Shown here: in pieces, positions 1-10,808 of the stretch
Layout: each line of letters starts with the position of its first letter
How positions within the stretch are numbered: the first letter of the stretch is position 1
Source: Plazaster borealis
Taxonomy: Eukaryota; Echinodermata; Asteroidea; Forcipulatida; Labidiasteridae
Length of the DNA: 64,000 nucleotides
Reading direction: 5' to 3'
Assembly (NCBI GenBank): GCA_021014325.1
Contig: CM037461.1
Coordinates: forward strand, 4,365,501-4,429,500
Notes under the pieces: generated by a model
The model's input: the letters and a program-made list of their open reading frames with translations, nothing else
Told to the model about the DNA's origin: nothing
Databases searched by the model: none
Position numbers and translations under genes: made by a program

Positions 1-2629
1 CCTATGTGTCAGATTGGTAACAACATTGGGGACAGTCGCAGGGATGATGACAAAATGATGACATGTTGGTCAGTCTATGCCTTCAATGAAGACTGCCAAT
101 AGACTGTGCAAGTCTCGCGCGTATCGGAACGAGAAAACACGTCAAACGAAGAACATTTTTTTTTCTCTGAAATCTAATCTTTGTTTTAAATAATATTCAA
201 TGATAAAATCTGAACAACAAAAATACTCATTATATGATTATAAAATCAGTCCTAGTTTTTATGATAAATACACAAATAATGTGTTAATTATTATTGAAGC
301 ATAATTAAAACTCTGGGGCAAGGATGCTTGTTTGATCTTAACTTTTCGTGGATTCGCGAAGGTCACACGGTCGTAAAATTAACGTTTGACGCAGTTTATA
401 GAGGACGCTGACGCCTCAAAACCATAGACTGCTATGAAAAGGTTTCGCGTTGCAATTACAGCATCTGGCGATTATCATCGCGCATCCAAAACAAGCGTTT
501 ACATACGTTTTGTGATCGGAGGTGAGCACAAAATTCTTGATTTTGTGCAGCAACCGGAAGCTGAGGTCAAGTTTAATTCTCAGGTTGAATTGATTTTACT
601 TTCCTTCGTTGTTTAACTTAGTATAACATTCCCAACAACATGTATATTTTTTATGGTCATAAACCACGTTAAACTGACAAAACAAAATATTGCCCACGTA
701 AATCTCCATATAGTTGGGACCACAATGGTCCCGGAAGTTCGAATGTGCGGGAGACTTGCACAGTCTATTACATTTTACGAGCCCTCGTAATTGCATGCTT
801 CAATCATTACAAGGTTACGTTATTTTATGCAGAGATGTGCAGTGCATTTCTTTTATTTGAAAATTGACTACTCTCTCACGTGGTCATATGCACACAGGCC
901 TCAGGGTTTACAGTTTGTAATTTCGTTGTTGGTATGCAAGGAGGTATTTTTTTTACTTTTTGGGGAGCCCTTTATCCCAATTCTACTTTATTGTTGTTTT
1001 TCTTAGTCTAGTTGGGGTTCATGTTATATCCCCTTTATATCGTATTTGGGAATGCAGCACATGCCTTGGCATCAGAAAGACAGTCTTATTGATATATCCG
1101 ATTCACGGACCTTTGATGTTGGGTATTCCAATGGAAGAGATCACATATTGTTCCAAGACGGCAACACTTTTGAGTCCCCTACATTAGGGCATAGTTAGAG
1201 TTTTCATACTTAGCTTTTAGTTTACTCTGACGTCTGACGTCACTCGAAAACCATAACATGATGCGCGCGCATGTCCCGGGGCAAAACCTTTGTGTACTTG
1301 ACAGCCAGCTAGAAAGTGCACGCAATCTTACAATGAGTGCGCGTTTTCTTGCCCGGCGGAACATGACTTGGACAGTGTTTTGTCAACAGAGGGCGGTTTG
1401 AATGTAAACAGAGGTCACATCGTCTACAGGCTTTTTTTTTTCTTTTTTAAAGTTTTCCATCGATTTGTTTTCCACTTGCCTATCCCTGATACCCTAGGCT
1501 GGAGCATTCCACATATCTAATGGGGTGGGGGTGGGGGTTGTTCAGTTCCCAGATTTGCGTAGTTTGTGTATGGGCTGGGAATGTACACAACATCTGCTAC
1601 TACTGCACTTACATACATAACTACCCAGATCAAAACCTCTGACAAGTGGACAAATCTGTTCGGCTGTCTGTTCTCTGTAACAGGCTTGGCTTCTGATGTC
1701 TTGCCGACAGCTTGTGGTTACCAACACATCCCCCCAAAACCCTCGCCCAACCCCTTCCTGCCAGACAAATTGTTTCTGCTTTGTTGGTGAGACGCACTCG
1801 ATTCTGCTTGATAAACTGTGGGCTATGTTAAAACCAAATTAATTAAAACCTAATTAAACAAAATTAATTAAGGTTTAAGTAATCCTAGACAACAACTGGG
1901 CATGTAAAGAGGTCACTGGGATATGACAATAAAACAATGTTGTAGTATATCTAGGAGAGGGGCGCCAGCGACGGGTGGAAGTGTGTAGCATTACGCAATT
2001 TATTGGGACCCATCTCAATAAAGGTCAACATTCCTCTGTCTAGACTTTTTATAAACTTGTAATGCTTTCGTTGCTTCGTTTTTATGGGATGTGTTGATAA
2101 TTTGTGTTTTAATGGTCTGTTGGCAGTATAGCTGCTGGCTCTGTGTTTTAATTTCACACTATTGTCACCAATGATCTGTTTGGCACTAATTTTCATTGTT
2201 TACATTTTTCTTGTGTGACTGTTTTTTTTTTTTTGGGGGGGGGGGTTGAAACGGAGTGTCGTGGTAATAATGCAGGAAAGCAAAGAAGAAAACAAAGTTT
2301 GTCTGAGCATAACAAAACTAAACAAACTCAACAGGTGTAAATGATGTGCATAGAGGAGAAAGAGTTCCACCCAAATCAGGCAAATAAAACAGGCCGAGGT
2401 CATCATGTTTATTCAAAAAGTCAGCTTGCTGTGCCCATTCATTAGAAAGAAACAAAACATACCCTCATTCGGTTTAACGATAATTCGTGCAAAATTGTAA
2501 CTTAAGATAACGTGGAAGAGAATAATATTTAAATTTAGTTTGTTATGTCACAATTAAATAAAAACAAATTATGTATCATATACCTGTCATTTCAAAAATA
2601 GTGAGTGGTTAGCACCAGACATCACCTAC
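1..2629. other. Non-coding stretch, no gene recognised
   Basis: No open frame here resembles a known domain, and codon structure is absent on both strands. It holds short T and G runs and a small AT-rich inverted repeat near 1845-1885 (AAACC...GGTTT arms around AATTAATT). It lies downstream, on the minus strand, of the last discoidin exon, so further exons or the 3' UTR of that gene could be present, but I cannot identify them. Confidence 0.5.
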
Positions 2630-2768
2630 CTGTCCAGCCAAGGAGCTCCATACGTAGATCGGGGTACCCATTCCAGGCTATTGGTCTGATGCGGATGTAC
2701 CGTGCTTGAATAGGCTGCTGGAATATATTGGTGACTGGGTTGTCTCCATCAGTGTTGCCATGAAATGT
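2630..2768 (-). CDS. Discoidin (F5/8 type C) domain, C-terminal exon
   Basis: This exon encodes the C-terminal third of an F5/8 type C (discoidin) domain, an extracellular carbohydrate- or lipid-binding module. The frame carries the family's end signature: FHGNTDGDNPVTNIF, then ARYIRIRPIAWNGYP and LRMELLGW. The acceptor (GACAG before 2768) and donor (ACAG|GTAGG after 2630) are clean. The exon enters in phase 0 and leaves in phase 1. Together with the exon at 2926-3263, separated by a 157-base intron, it makes a complete phase 1-1 module of 159 codons, the arrangement typical of shuffled extracellular domains. The next exon was not found, so the gene end is unknown. Confidence 0.85.
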
Positions 2769-2925
2769 CTGTCAATTAAACCAGAGGTGGACATGCTAAG
2801 AAATAAATGAATTAATCATAATTAGTACTTAGATCATGCATAATGGTTGCACATCTTTATTGAAGTGTTTATATTGATAAGGAATACATGTTGGCATGGA
2901 TGATGTCTTTGTTGAATACTCTTAC

Positions 2926-3263
2926 CTGTGGAGTAGAGGTCCCACTCACATACAGCCATGCAATGCCATCAATGCTGTATTGTACCTGGTATTGTTTCAC
3001 ATAGTGATCAGTACCTTCATGGCCCTGTGTGATGACACCCCCAATCTGCACAAGCTCTGGCCGCTCTGTAGGCCTACCCACATCTACTTGAAGCCATGAA
3101 TCACTGAATTGTCCGCCAGCTGGACACCAATGACGGTCCTGGTTCAGGTTCAGTCGTGCATGTCTTGGCAGACGCGTTGAACTCCAACTACTAGACGCTG
3201 TGATTCTATCATCAGCAATACTCCCGTCTTCCATTCCAAGTTTATGTCCACAATATCTTACAA
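2926..3263 (-). CDS. Discoidin (F5/8 type C) domain, N-terminal exon
   Basis: This exon encodes the first two thirds of an F5/8 type C domain. It starts with CGHKLGMEDG, continues with IADDRITASSSW, and has the core segment SWLQVDVGRPTERPELV followed by YQVQYSIDGIAWLYV. The opening Cys is the usual start of the module. The acceptor is GTTTCAG before 3263 (phase 1) and the donor is CACAG|GTAAG after 2926 (phase 0). The BEL element begins 97 bases upstream in the same intron. The preceding exon on the strand is most likely the fibrinogen-domain exon at 10547-10808, whose phase-1 donor fits. The domain is probably extracellular; its ligand cannot be inferred. Confidence 0.88.
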
Positions 3264-3359
3264 CTGAAACCAAACACAAAATGTTTAGCCCTTAAGTATA
3301 GGATGAATTAGTTGATGAAATATTAGTGTTTTCAATTTTACTTCTCCCATCAGTCAACC

Positions 3360-3733
3360 TGTGACGAAGTGATGGTTCACTCGTAGAGGGTAATTGTTAG
3401 GAGGTTCAAATGGGTAGCACACAGAGACAATGGCAGCGATTAAACTGATTTGAGCAGCTTATGATTGATTGTTTATTCAGGAATCACACAAGGAACACAG
3501 TAATTGGAGGTCGATCAGGTGATAATTATACAGGTTAAACTTGGTATAGGATCGGCTGGTGACTGTGGTAAACCGTGGTTGTTTAATCAAGAACGCACGG
3601 GAATAGGAAATTTCAGGTAAATTTGGAGCACAATCACAGCGGAACAAGCATAGTTAAAGATTGATTGGAATGATTGCTAGGTAAACATAAATGAACGCTT
3701 GAGGGCGCTATGCATATGGGGGACTTTCGTACA
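3360..3733 (-). repeat. BEL 3' LTR
   Basis: 374 bp, TGT...ACA ends. It matches the copy at 9965-10338 except for three substitutions, near 3365, 3550 and 3698. It is the 3' LTR because the element reads on the minus strand. Confidence 0.95.
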
Positions 3734-3745
3734 GCCGCCCCCACA
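3734..3745 (-). promoter_or_regulatory. BEL polypurine tract
   Basis: On the minus strand the bases TGTGGGGGCGGC directly abut the 3' LTR, the expected place and composition of the plus-strand DNA primer site. No better purine run lies nearby. Confidence 0.65.
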
Positions 3746-3808
3746 TTTGGATCCCAAATGTGTAAACAAGAAAGTCTCAAGTATGTAAATGTTCATCTGT
3801 CCATTATC

Positions 3809-6800
3809 TTAAACATCATCAATCCCATCGTCGGTGATCTCAGGCAGTCTTACAAGTCGAGCGACTGGTCTGGTATACACTCGATCTTTCACTCGGACCT
3901 TTGCCGCCCTCACACGTCCGTCTGCTCCAGGGTACGTTTCAACCACTCGTCCAACAGGCCACTGAGCTCTGATGGGCTTGGGGTCAACTATCATGACGAC
4001 ATCACGACAAACTAGCTCCCTTGCATCCTTCTGCCACTTGCGACGGAGTTGAAGATCAGGTAGGTAGTACTTGATGAAGTGAGCCCAGAATTGATCTGCA
4101 AGTACCTGACTGTGGCGCCACCGTCTCTTACTGAGGAGGTCATCTGCAGTGTAGACCACCTGAGGAAGTGATGGATCAAGCCGCCCCATCAGCAGCATAT
4201 TGGGAGTCATCGGGTCAATGTCGGCAATGTCTGAAGATACATAACCCAAGGGTTTGGAGTTAAGGATTCCTTCAACCTCAGCCAGTACAGTCTGAAGTAC
4301 AGGCTCGGGTACTGATTGGTCTCCAAGTGCTGCTCGCAGCCCATCCTTGGCAGACTTGACTTCTCTCTCCCAGACACCTCCAAAATGGGGAGCGTTTGGA
4401 GGATTGAATTGAAACGCACATTGTAGTCAGCAAGTTTCTGGGCAACAGTTGGCTCCATCGAAGCGAGGGTTTCTCTCAGCTCAGCTTCACCACCTTTGAA
4501 GTTAGTTCCACAGTCCGAGAGGAGTTCGTAAGGCTTACCTCGGCGAGCTACAAAGCGTCTAAAGGACATCAGAAAGGCGTCTGTGTCCATGCTTTCCAAC
4601 AGGTCTAAGTGCACTGCTCGTGTAGTCATACATTTGAATACGATTCCCCATCGTTTCTCAGTTCGGCGACCAATCTTCACTGTCATCGGGCCGAAACAGT
4701 CTACCCCTGTTGAATAAAATGCTGGCTTGAAGAGTCGAAGTCTTGATGGTGGTAGGTCAGCCATCTTAGGTATTTCAGGTTTGGCACGCCATTTACGACA
4801 GTTGACACACTGGCGTTGGTGATGGCGGATTGCTTCTCGGCCACGTAGGATCCAGAACTTACGTCTAATTTCTCCAAAAATGCGTTCTGACCCAGGGTGG
4901 AGAAGTTTCTCATCGTACTCTTTAATGAGTAGCTTGGTGATGTGATGACTAGGATCAAGCACGATGGGGTGCTTGGTACCAAGAGAGAGTTCCTCCGCTC
5001 GACGAAGTCGTCCTCCCACTCGAATTAGTCCAGAGGACTGGTCAAACTCAGGATCCAGCTGTGCCAATCGGCTCCCTGACTGCAGCTCCTTTCCTGACTT
5101 CAAGGCTGAGACTTCCTGCTGGAAGCACTCTTGTTGGACGTGAAGATAGAGCTTTCTCTCAATTTCCTCTCGTTGCTCACCCGTCATCACTGGAGGATTT
5201 TCAGTTATGGCCGCCCCGTCAAGGTGCCGCTTGTATGCCTGGATAAGGTTATTCCAGCTCTGGTAGGTTTCAAGGTCAGGTATCAGTGGGGTCTGGACCA
5301 TCACTGCTCCGCAGAAAGTTGACTTCTTCAGTTCGGCAGGGTCCTCGGTAAATGGTTGATTGGTGAATGGACTCAATGGCCATTGATGAGGTGGCTGAGA
5401 AAGAAATGCAGGACCATTCTTCCATCTTGACTCTAGGCAGAGTTCTGCTACGGACTTGCCGCGGGTGATGTCATCAGCTGGATTGTTTGCAGTGTCGACG
5501 TAGTGCCAGTTTTGTACGTCAGTGAGAGTCTGGATTTCAGACACACGAGTTCCAACAAACACCTTGTATCTGCAGGAGTCCGACTGAAGCCATCTCAACA
5601 CGGTAGTCGAGTCACTCCACATGATGATCTTCTGAATTGGCATAGTCAACTCCTTCCCCAGCAAATCCGCTAACTGAGCACCGGTCAATGCTGCTGAGAG
5701 TTCAAGGCGTGGCATGGAGAGTTGTCGTTTAGGTGCCACCCTGGACCTTGACATGATGAAGCTTGTGTGGATATCTCCTTCTACATCCTCTGTGCGGAGA
5801 TATGCGACTGAGCAATAGATTCTTTCTGATGCATCGCAGAAGATATGGACTTGCCGGGAAATAGTTGCGGGATTGATGTCAGGCTTAGTGTAACACCTCG
5901 GTAGGCGAAGGAGAGGAAGGTCTGCGAGTTCACTTTCCCAAGTCTTCCATCTTGTGAGGATGTTACCTGGCTCTATCGGTTTGTCCCAGTCTCTCTTGGT
6001 TTTCCACAGGTCTTGGACTAGGATCTTAGCACGTGCGGTAAAGGGTGCTAGGTAGCCAATCGGGTCATACTGACTGGCCAGAACCTTGTAAACTGTTCTC
6101 ATGTTGAGTATCTGGTATCTGATGGGCCTATGCTTGTAGCTGAGCTCATCGGTGTCACACTGCCATCGCAGTCCAAGTGTCGCCTCAGGGGAGTCGTTCT
6201 GACCGAATGTGAGCCACAGCTCATAACCTTCTGATCGAGCTTCTGTGGGTAGGTCTTGCACAACTTCTGGAATGTTACTTGCCCATTGACGGATGTTAAA
6301 ACCACCAGATGCAAGTAGATCTCTCATCTTTGCAACAAGCTCTCTGGCCTCTGAAGCAGTAGGGACACTATCTAGGCAGTTGTCCACATAGAATGAGTTC
6401 TCAACGGCATGTGCAACACCTTCGTATCCCTGCTGGTTGTCGAAGACATGCTTACGCAAAGAAAAGGTAGCACAACAAGGACTGCATGTTGTTCCAAAAG
6501 GGAACACTTGCCATTCGTACACATCTGGTTCTGCCTCTCTGTTCATGTTTCGCCATATAAATCGAAGGAGAGGTTTGTCCGGTTGTAGGAGTTGAACTTG
6601 GTGAAACATCGCTTTGATGTCCCCGGAAATGGCTACTGGATACTGCCGGAATCTCAGGAAAACTCCGAGAAGAGAAGCACCAAGCTTCGGTCCTGGCATG
6701 AGGTGATCATTCAGGACTTTACCATCATGTTCGAATGAACAGTTGAAAACGAGACGGTACTTTCCGTTGTGTTCAACAATACGGTGTGGAAAATACCATG

Positions 6801-7342
6801 ACTCATCTGTTGATTGTGCTTCAGTGTGGCTAAGGATTTTGACGAAGCCTGCGTCTACTAGCTTCTTGATTTGCTCATTTTGTATTTTTGCAAGTTCTGG
6901 CTTCTTTTGCAGCTGTCTTTCAGTCCGCTTCAGGCTGGACATGACCATGTACTTGTCACCATGGAACTGGACACCATCATTGGCACGCAACAGGGGTGTG
7001 GCATAACGATGAGTACCCTTGTCATCTACTCGAACAGTGTCAGCTTCAAGTAAGTTGATTGCCTGATGGTCTAGCTTTGACCGAGTTGCTGTCTTCTCGT
7101 TACTGAAAGGCAGGACATCTGTTTGCCACAGTCTCTACATGTTGCATGATATCTTTGGTTTCAGGGAGGACTGATGACTTGTAGCACTTTTGCTCATGGA
7201 ACTGTTCTTTGAGAATGCCAGCTGGTCCCTGCAGTGTCCATCCCAATTTAGTGTGGATGGCTACCGGTGCACCACTTGGTCCAAACTTGACAGGCTGTTG
7301 GGGTATGATAAGGTCGGCGTAGTCTGACCCAATCAAGATCAA
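3809..7342 (-). CDS. pol: BEL/Pao pol (PR end, RT, RNase H, integrase), frame broken three times
   Basis: Reading right to left: the tail of the retropepsin/DUF1758 region (ILIGSDYADLI, near 7330) is followed by RT with DIKAMFHQVQL and FPFGTTCSPCCATF, and catalytic box YVDN (typical of many animal BEL elements rather than YVDD). RNase H follows (FCDASERIYCSVAY, LELSAAL). The integrase has an HHCC zinc region (H...H...CVNCRKW) and core acidic residues in VDCFGPM and LLSDCGTNF. The last ~140 residues are the DUF5641-like integrase tail. Open pieces are 7100-7342, 4207 to about 7129, and 3809-4249. They are joined by small deletions near 7339 (one base in a short run), 7130 (two bases in a GA repeat) and 4410 (one base in a C pair). 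Such breaks fit sequencing indels as well as decay. Confidence 0.9.
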
Positions 7343-9930
7343 GGAGCAGCTTTGTTGATCGGAGATAATCCAACACCACGCAGATGTGGCCAGCGATTAT
7401 GTAAATATTTGGTTGGGTAGGTGTACTCCGAAAGGCAAAGTTTATCAGTGGTAAATGCTCCTTTGATGAGGAATTTGATGTTGGGACTGTCGACAGGAGA
7501 TACATGAATGTCAATGGATTGTCCCTTACATCGGAATGCGTCTTGCCGGACTGTGGAGAGGAGGATGCTGTCCTTTTCTCCGGATAACTTAAGCTGTTGG
7601 ACTGCAGGGGTGAGAACCATAGTACGCATGGAACCATCATCCAGAACAGCATACGTGGCAATGTGTCCAGCTGGGCCATGAAGAAGAACCTTCACGATTT
7701 TCATCATGACATTATGTGGTCGTAATGGCTGGTCAATGTATGCCATTTGTGTGGAAACTTTGGTGGTAAAGACTTTGTCTATCTTCTGTATGGCGTCATG
7801 CAAAACTGTCAAGTGCAGTTCTTTACACTCATTACACGGCTTCTTTAGAGTGCAGTCTTGGTGACGGTGAGTACGTCCGCAACGCCAGCAACGTTTGGGC
7901 TCCTTAAGCCATACCAAGACTTGTTCTGGTTTCATCCTTTTGAACTCCAAGCAGCTATTCAGGTAGTGTTCGTGAGAATTACAAAAGGGACAGTATGGTT
8001 TCGGCTTGTAGGAGCGTGTCTTTGACTTTGAATCGGTCTGCTGCCCTTCTACGGTCATAAACGCTGATGTCCGAGTCTTTCGCTTGAAGCTGCCATCCTT
8101 CTTATCATGACTGGGTTGAGTATCATAAATAGAGACAGCTTGTCCGGCTATCCGTTTGGCACGAGATTTGACTTGGAGCCAGTCAGCCAGATGAGGCAAT
8201 GTGTACGTTTGATCTGAATCTGCTTGAAGGATACCACGGTTGATACAATGCTCAACAAATCTATCACGGTAACCTGCTGGGAGCTTGCTGATCAGTCTGT
8301 CAACGTGTGAACCACACTTCAGTTCATATCCGTTCTTACCCTCTAGGGAACTTAGCATGCCCACAAGGGAGTGTACTGATAGGGCAAACTGGTCGAAGGC
8401 TTCGTTGTCACCAAATTTGACGCGAGGCATGCTCATGAGGGTGCCTATCTCACTCTGAACTAGTTGCCTGGGTTGGCCATACTTGTCTTTGAGGGCACGC
8501 AGTGCGGCTGAGTAAGGCTGTGGATCATGCATGTATGCTTCAGCTAGCTTCAGGATGTTTCCACCCAGTCTACCTAGTAAGACCTGGTACTTGTATTGCT
8601 CTGTAAGATGAGGGTGCACATTGACAAGGTTGTCCAGTGCCATCATTAGAAGGGCAAAATCACGTTCTTTACCATTGGTAAATGTCGGTAGGGTAGGTCG
8701 AGGTATACCGTAGGAAGAAGCTATTAGTAACTCTGTCATGTTTGGCGTAGCTGATGCCATGGGAGAAATTTCTGTCGAAATGGATGCTGGGACGCATGGC
8801 AATGATGGGATGGATGCTGGTAATACAGCGGACGACATCATCGGAATGGATGCTGGTGATACAGCAGACGACATCATCGGAATGGATGCTGGTGATACAG
8901 CAGACGACATCATCGGAATGGATGCTGGTGATAGAGCAGACGACATCATCGGAACATATGCTGGTGATATAGCAGATGACATCATCGGGACAGATGCTGG
9001 TGATACAGCAGACGACATCATCGGAATGGATGCTGGTGATACAGCAGATGACATCATCGGAACATATGCTGGTGATATAGCAGATGACATCATCGGGACA
9101 GATGCTGGTGATACAGCAGACGACATCATCGGAACATATGCTGGTGATATAGCAGATGACATCATCGGGACAGATGCTGGTGATACAGCAGACGACATCA
9201 TGGGAACAGATGCGGTGGTCACAGGGGGTGACGTCGGAATGAATGACAATGCACCACATGATTGGTAGGTAACAACAGGCTGTTGATAAGCAGGGGTCAA
9301 ACCTGATTGTTGAGTGGTGTATTGGTACATTGAAGGAGAAGTCCAAGTTACTGATGTATTCTCTCCAGGAGCAATGGTGACTGGTGGTTGGCTAAGTTCA
9401 ATGTCACCAGCTGATGATAATGTGACTGCGTCAAAGGGATTGGAGGATGTATATTCACTGGAAGTAGAGGGGGTAACTACCATTGGTGTGAACGATGGAA
9501 AAACATCAGTTGGCATGGATATCTGTGGTGTGAGTTTTGGTGGGCTGGATTTGTTAGTCATGGAGGCGATCAATTCCGCTTCATGTAACTCTTCTTCGGC
9601 CTGACGTAATCGCCTTTGCCTAGACATTCTGGTCGAAAGGAGTTGTCGTTGACGTTCAGCATTGGCGGCTTCTTCTTCTGCCCTCTTCCTTGCTGCACAC
9701 GCCACATCATCAAGGTGACGCAATTCCTCCTCTATCTGACTCTCTTCTTCCAGTTGTCGTCGCAATTCTCGAAGCTGTGCCTTCTTTCTCTGGCGAAATA
9801 AATTTACTTCTTGCTCATTACTCAGTGTTATTGAAGATAGGTGTAAAGATGGGGGGCTCTTTCCTCCTGAAGTAGGAGCTGAGGCTTGGGATTGGTCATC
9901 TCCATCATTTTCCTGCTCAACTTGATCCAT
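7339..9930 (-). CDS. gag: BEL/Pao Gag with protease start
   Basis: 863 codons beginning MDQVEQENDG. Residues ~40-125 are a Glu/Arg/Gln-rich coiled coil. Residues ~242-375 are eleven 12-residue repeats (PMMSSAVSPAS type). Residues ~410-560 resemble the DUF1759 Gag domain. Around 640-690 there are zinc-knuckle clusters (CPFCNSHEHYLNSC, then CWRCGRTHRHQDC). From ~715 a DUF1758/retropepsin begins with the active-site segment AVLDDGSMRTMV. The frame stops at 7339 in mid-protease because of an apparent one-base loss, after which the same domain continues in another frame. Start choice: first ATG, 35 bases from the LTR. Confidence 0.92.
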   Translation of the reverse strand: MDQVEQENDGDDQSQASAPTSGGKSPPSLHLSSITLSNEQEVNLFRQRKKAQLRELRRQLEEESQIEEELRHLDDVACAARKRAEEEAANAERQRQLLSTRMSRQRRLRQAEEELHEAELIASMTNKSSPPKLTPQISMPTDVFPSFTPMVVTPSTSSEYTSSNPFDAVTLSSAGDIELSQPPVTIAPGENTSVTWTSPSMYQYTTQQSGLTPAYQQPVVTYQSCGALSFIPTSPPVTTASVPMMSSAVSPASVPMMSSAISPAYVPMMSSAVSPASVPMMSSAISPAYVPMMSSAVSPASIPMMSSAVSPASVPMMSSAISPAYVPMMSSALSPASIPMMSSAVSPASIPMMSSAVSPASIPMMSSAVLPASIPSLPCVPASISTEISPMASATPNMTELLIASSYGIPRPTLPTFTNGKERDFALLMMALDNLVNVHPHLTEQYKYQVLLGRLGGNILKLAEAYMHDPQPYSAALRALKDKYGQPRQLVQSEIGTLMSMPRVKFGDNEAFDQFALSVHSLVGMLSSLEGKNGYELKCGSHVDRLISKLPAGYRDRFVEHCINRGILQADSDQTYTLPHLADWLQVKSRAKRIAGQAVSIYDTQPSHDKKDGSFKRKTRTSAFMTVEGQQTDSKSKTRSYKPKPYCPFCNSHEHYLNSCLEFKRMKPEQVLVWLKEPKRCWRCGRTHRHQDCTLKKPCNECKELHLTVLHDAIQKIDKVFTTKVSTQMAYIDQPLRPHNVMMKIVKVLLHGPAGHIATYAVLDDGSMRTMVLTPAVQQLKLSGEKDSILLSTVRQDAFRCKGQSIDIHVSPVDSPNIKFLIKGAFTTDKLCLSEYTYPTKYLHNRWPHLRGVGLSPINKAAP
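8806..9207 (-). repeat. 36-bp tandem repeat inside BEL gag (11 copies)
   Basis: Eleven copies of a 36-bp unit encode the 12-residue motif MMSSA(V/I/L)SPA(S/Y)(V/I)P. The unit length is a multiple of three, so every copy keeps the Gag frame; it also leaves long open frames on the opposite strand, which are shadows. Variation is patterned: the AYVP and ASVP versions alternate at one end, suggesting expansion by unequal exchange of pairs. Confidence 0.9.
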
Positions 9931-9949
9931 AGGTCGCTGTGTGCGATTA

Positions 9950-9964
9950 CGGCTCGAAGGACCA
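9950..9964 (-). promoter_or_regulatory. BEL primer binding site (tRNA-Tyr type)
   Basis: Immediately after the 5' LTR on the minus strand lies TGGTCCTTCGAGCCG. Its complement, CGGCTCGAAGGACCA, is the 3' end of animal tRNA-Tyr as I recall it, including CCA. The location and the TGG start are seen directly; the tRNA identity is from memory. Confidence 0.7.
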
Positions 9965-10338
9965 TGTGACCAAGTGATGGTTCACTCGTAGAGGGTAATT
10001 GTTAGGAGGTTCAAATGGGTAGCACACAGAGACAATGGCAGCGATTAAACTGATTTGAGCAGCTTATGATTGATTGTTTATTCAGGAATCACACAAGGAA
10101 CACAGTAATTGGAGGTCGATCAGGTGATAATTATACAGGTTAAACTTGGTATGGGATCGGCTGGTGACTGTGGTAAACCGTGGTTGTTTAATCAAGAACG
10201 CACGGGAATAGGAAATTTCAGGTAAATTTGGAGCACAATCACAGCGGAACAAGCATAGTTAAAGATTGATTGGAATGATTGCTAGGTAAACATAAATGAA
10301 CGATTGAGGGCGCTATGCATATGGGGGACTTTCGTACA
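9965..10338 (-). repeat. BEL 5' LTR
   Basis: 374 bp with TGT...ACA ends; the partner of 3360-3733. It lies next to the primer binding site, so it is the 5' LTR of this minus-strand element. The TSD CAACC follows at 10339. Confidence 0.95.
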
Positions 10339-10546
10339 CAACCGATGAATTTAACTTTGTTGAATTTTAGGTTAATTTGAATAAATCCAATGTGTCAAAT
10401 AAAGTAAAATAACATGAATTAATTGTGGACGGGACATTCAAAACATCGCTTGTATTTCATAAATACATATTTTACAAATTATTCCTGTTATAAATTATAT
10501 CAAAGGCTTACCCGGTTCTGATTAGTATAATACATTGTATACATAC

Positions 10547-10808
10547 CAGTTGGTTGTATCCTCGAGTGTTCCGTACACATCGTGTAGTCGTCAGATTTTA
10601 AGTGAAAGGGTGTTTCTATCAAATGACCTGTGCTGTTGTGTTCATTGGTAAATTCCAAACGGATTGTCCAGGTGCCTTCTGCATCAGTCAGATTTTGTAG
10701 AACTTCATTGCCAAGCCAGAACTCCCCATCCAATGACCCAAAGCCATCCTTGTAATCTGCCCAACTGCGATTGAAATTGACTGATCCATCATATCGCCGC
10801 TGAACCAC
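10547..10808 (-). CDS. Fibrinogen-related domain exon (second exon of domain)
   Basis: The exon continues the fibrinogen C-terminal-like fold: VVQRRYDGSVNFNRSW, ADYKDGFGSLDGEFWLGNE, then a weaker segment ending HLKSDDYT. The acceptor TTTCAAG before 10808 is phase 0, matching the donor at 15841. Two donors are possible: ACTG|GTATGT after 10547 (phase 1) and CCGG|GTAAGC after 10512 (phase 0). I chose 10547 because its phase fits the discoidin exon at 3263. With that choice the gene would carry only about 126 residues of a domain that is normally ~210, lacking the calcium-binding C-terminal half. No missing half was found before the discoidin exons. Confidence 0.8.

Larger units (their letters stand above)
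3360..10338 (-). mobile_element. BEL/Pao LTR retrotransposon, full length
   Basis: The element has two 374-bp LTRs beginning TGTGAC and ending GTACA, flanked by a perfect 5-bp target-site duplication, CAACC (3355-3359 and 10339-10343). It codes on the minus strand in the order gag, zinc knuckles, protease, reverse transcriptase, RNase H, integrase and a C-terminal DUF5641-type domain, which is BEL/Pao order. The LTRs differ at three positions in 374, so the insertion is young. A tRNA primer site and a polypurine tract are present. It sits in the intron between a fibrinogen exon and a discoidin exon of the host gene, in the same orientation as that gene. Three small indels break the pol frame. 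Confidence 0.95.

Noticed and set aside
7339..7345. Programmed frameshift between Gag and Pol in the BEL element
   Set aside because: The break lies in the middle of the protease domain and lacks a recognised slippery heptamer; a simple indel is more likely.
8669..9346. Long open frames on both strands (225 and 176 codons) over the gag repeat
   Set aside because: They are by-products of a 36-bp repeat whose unit length is a multiple of three; the Gag frame explains the region.
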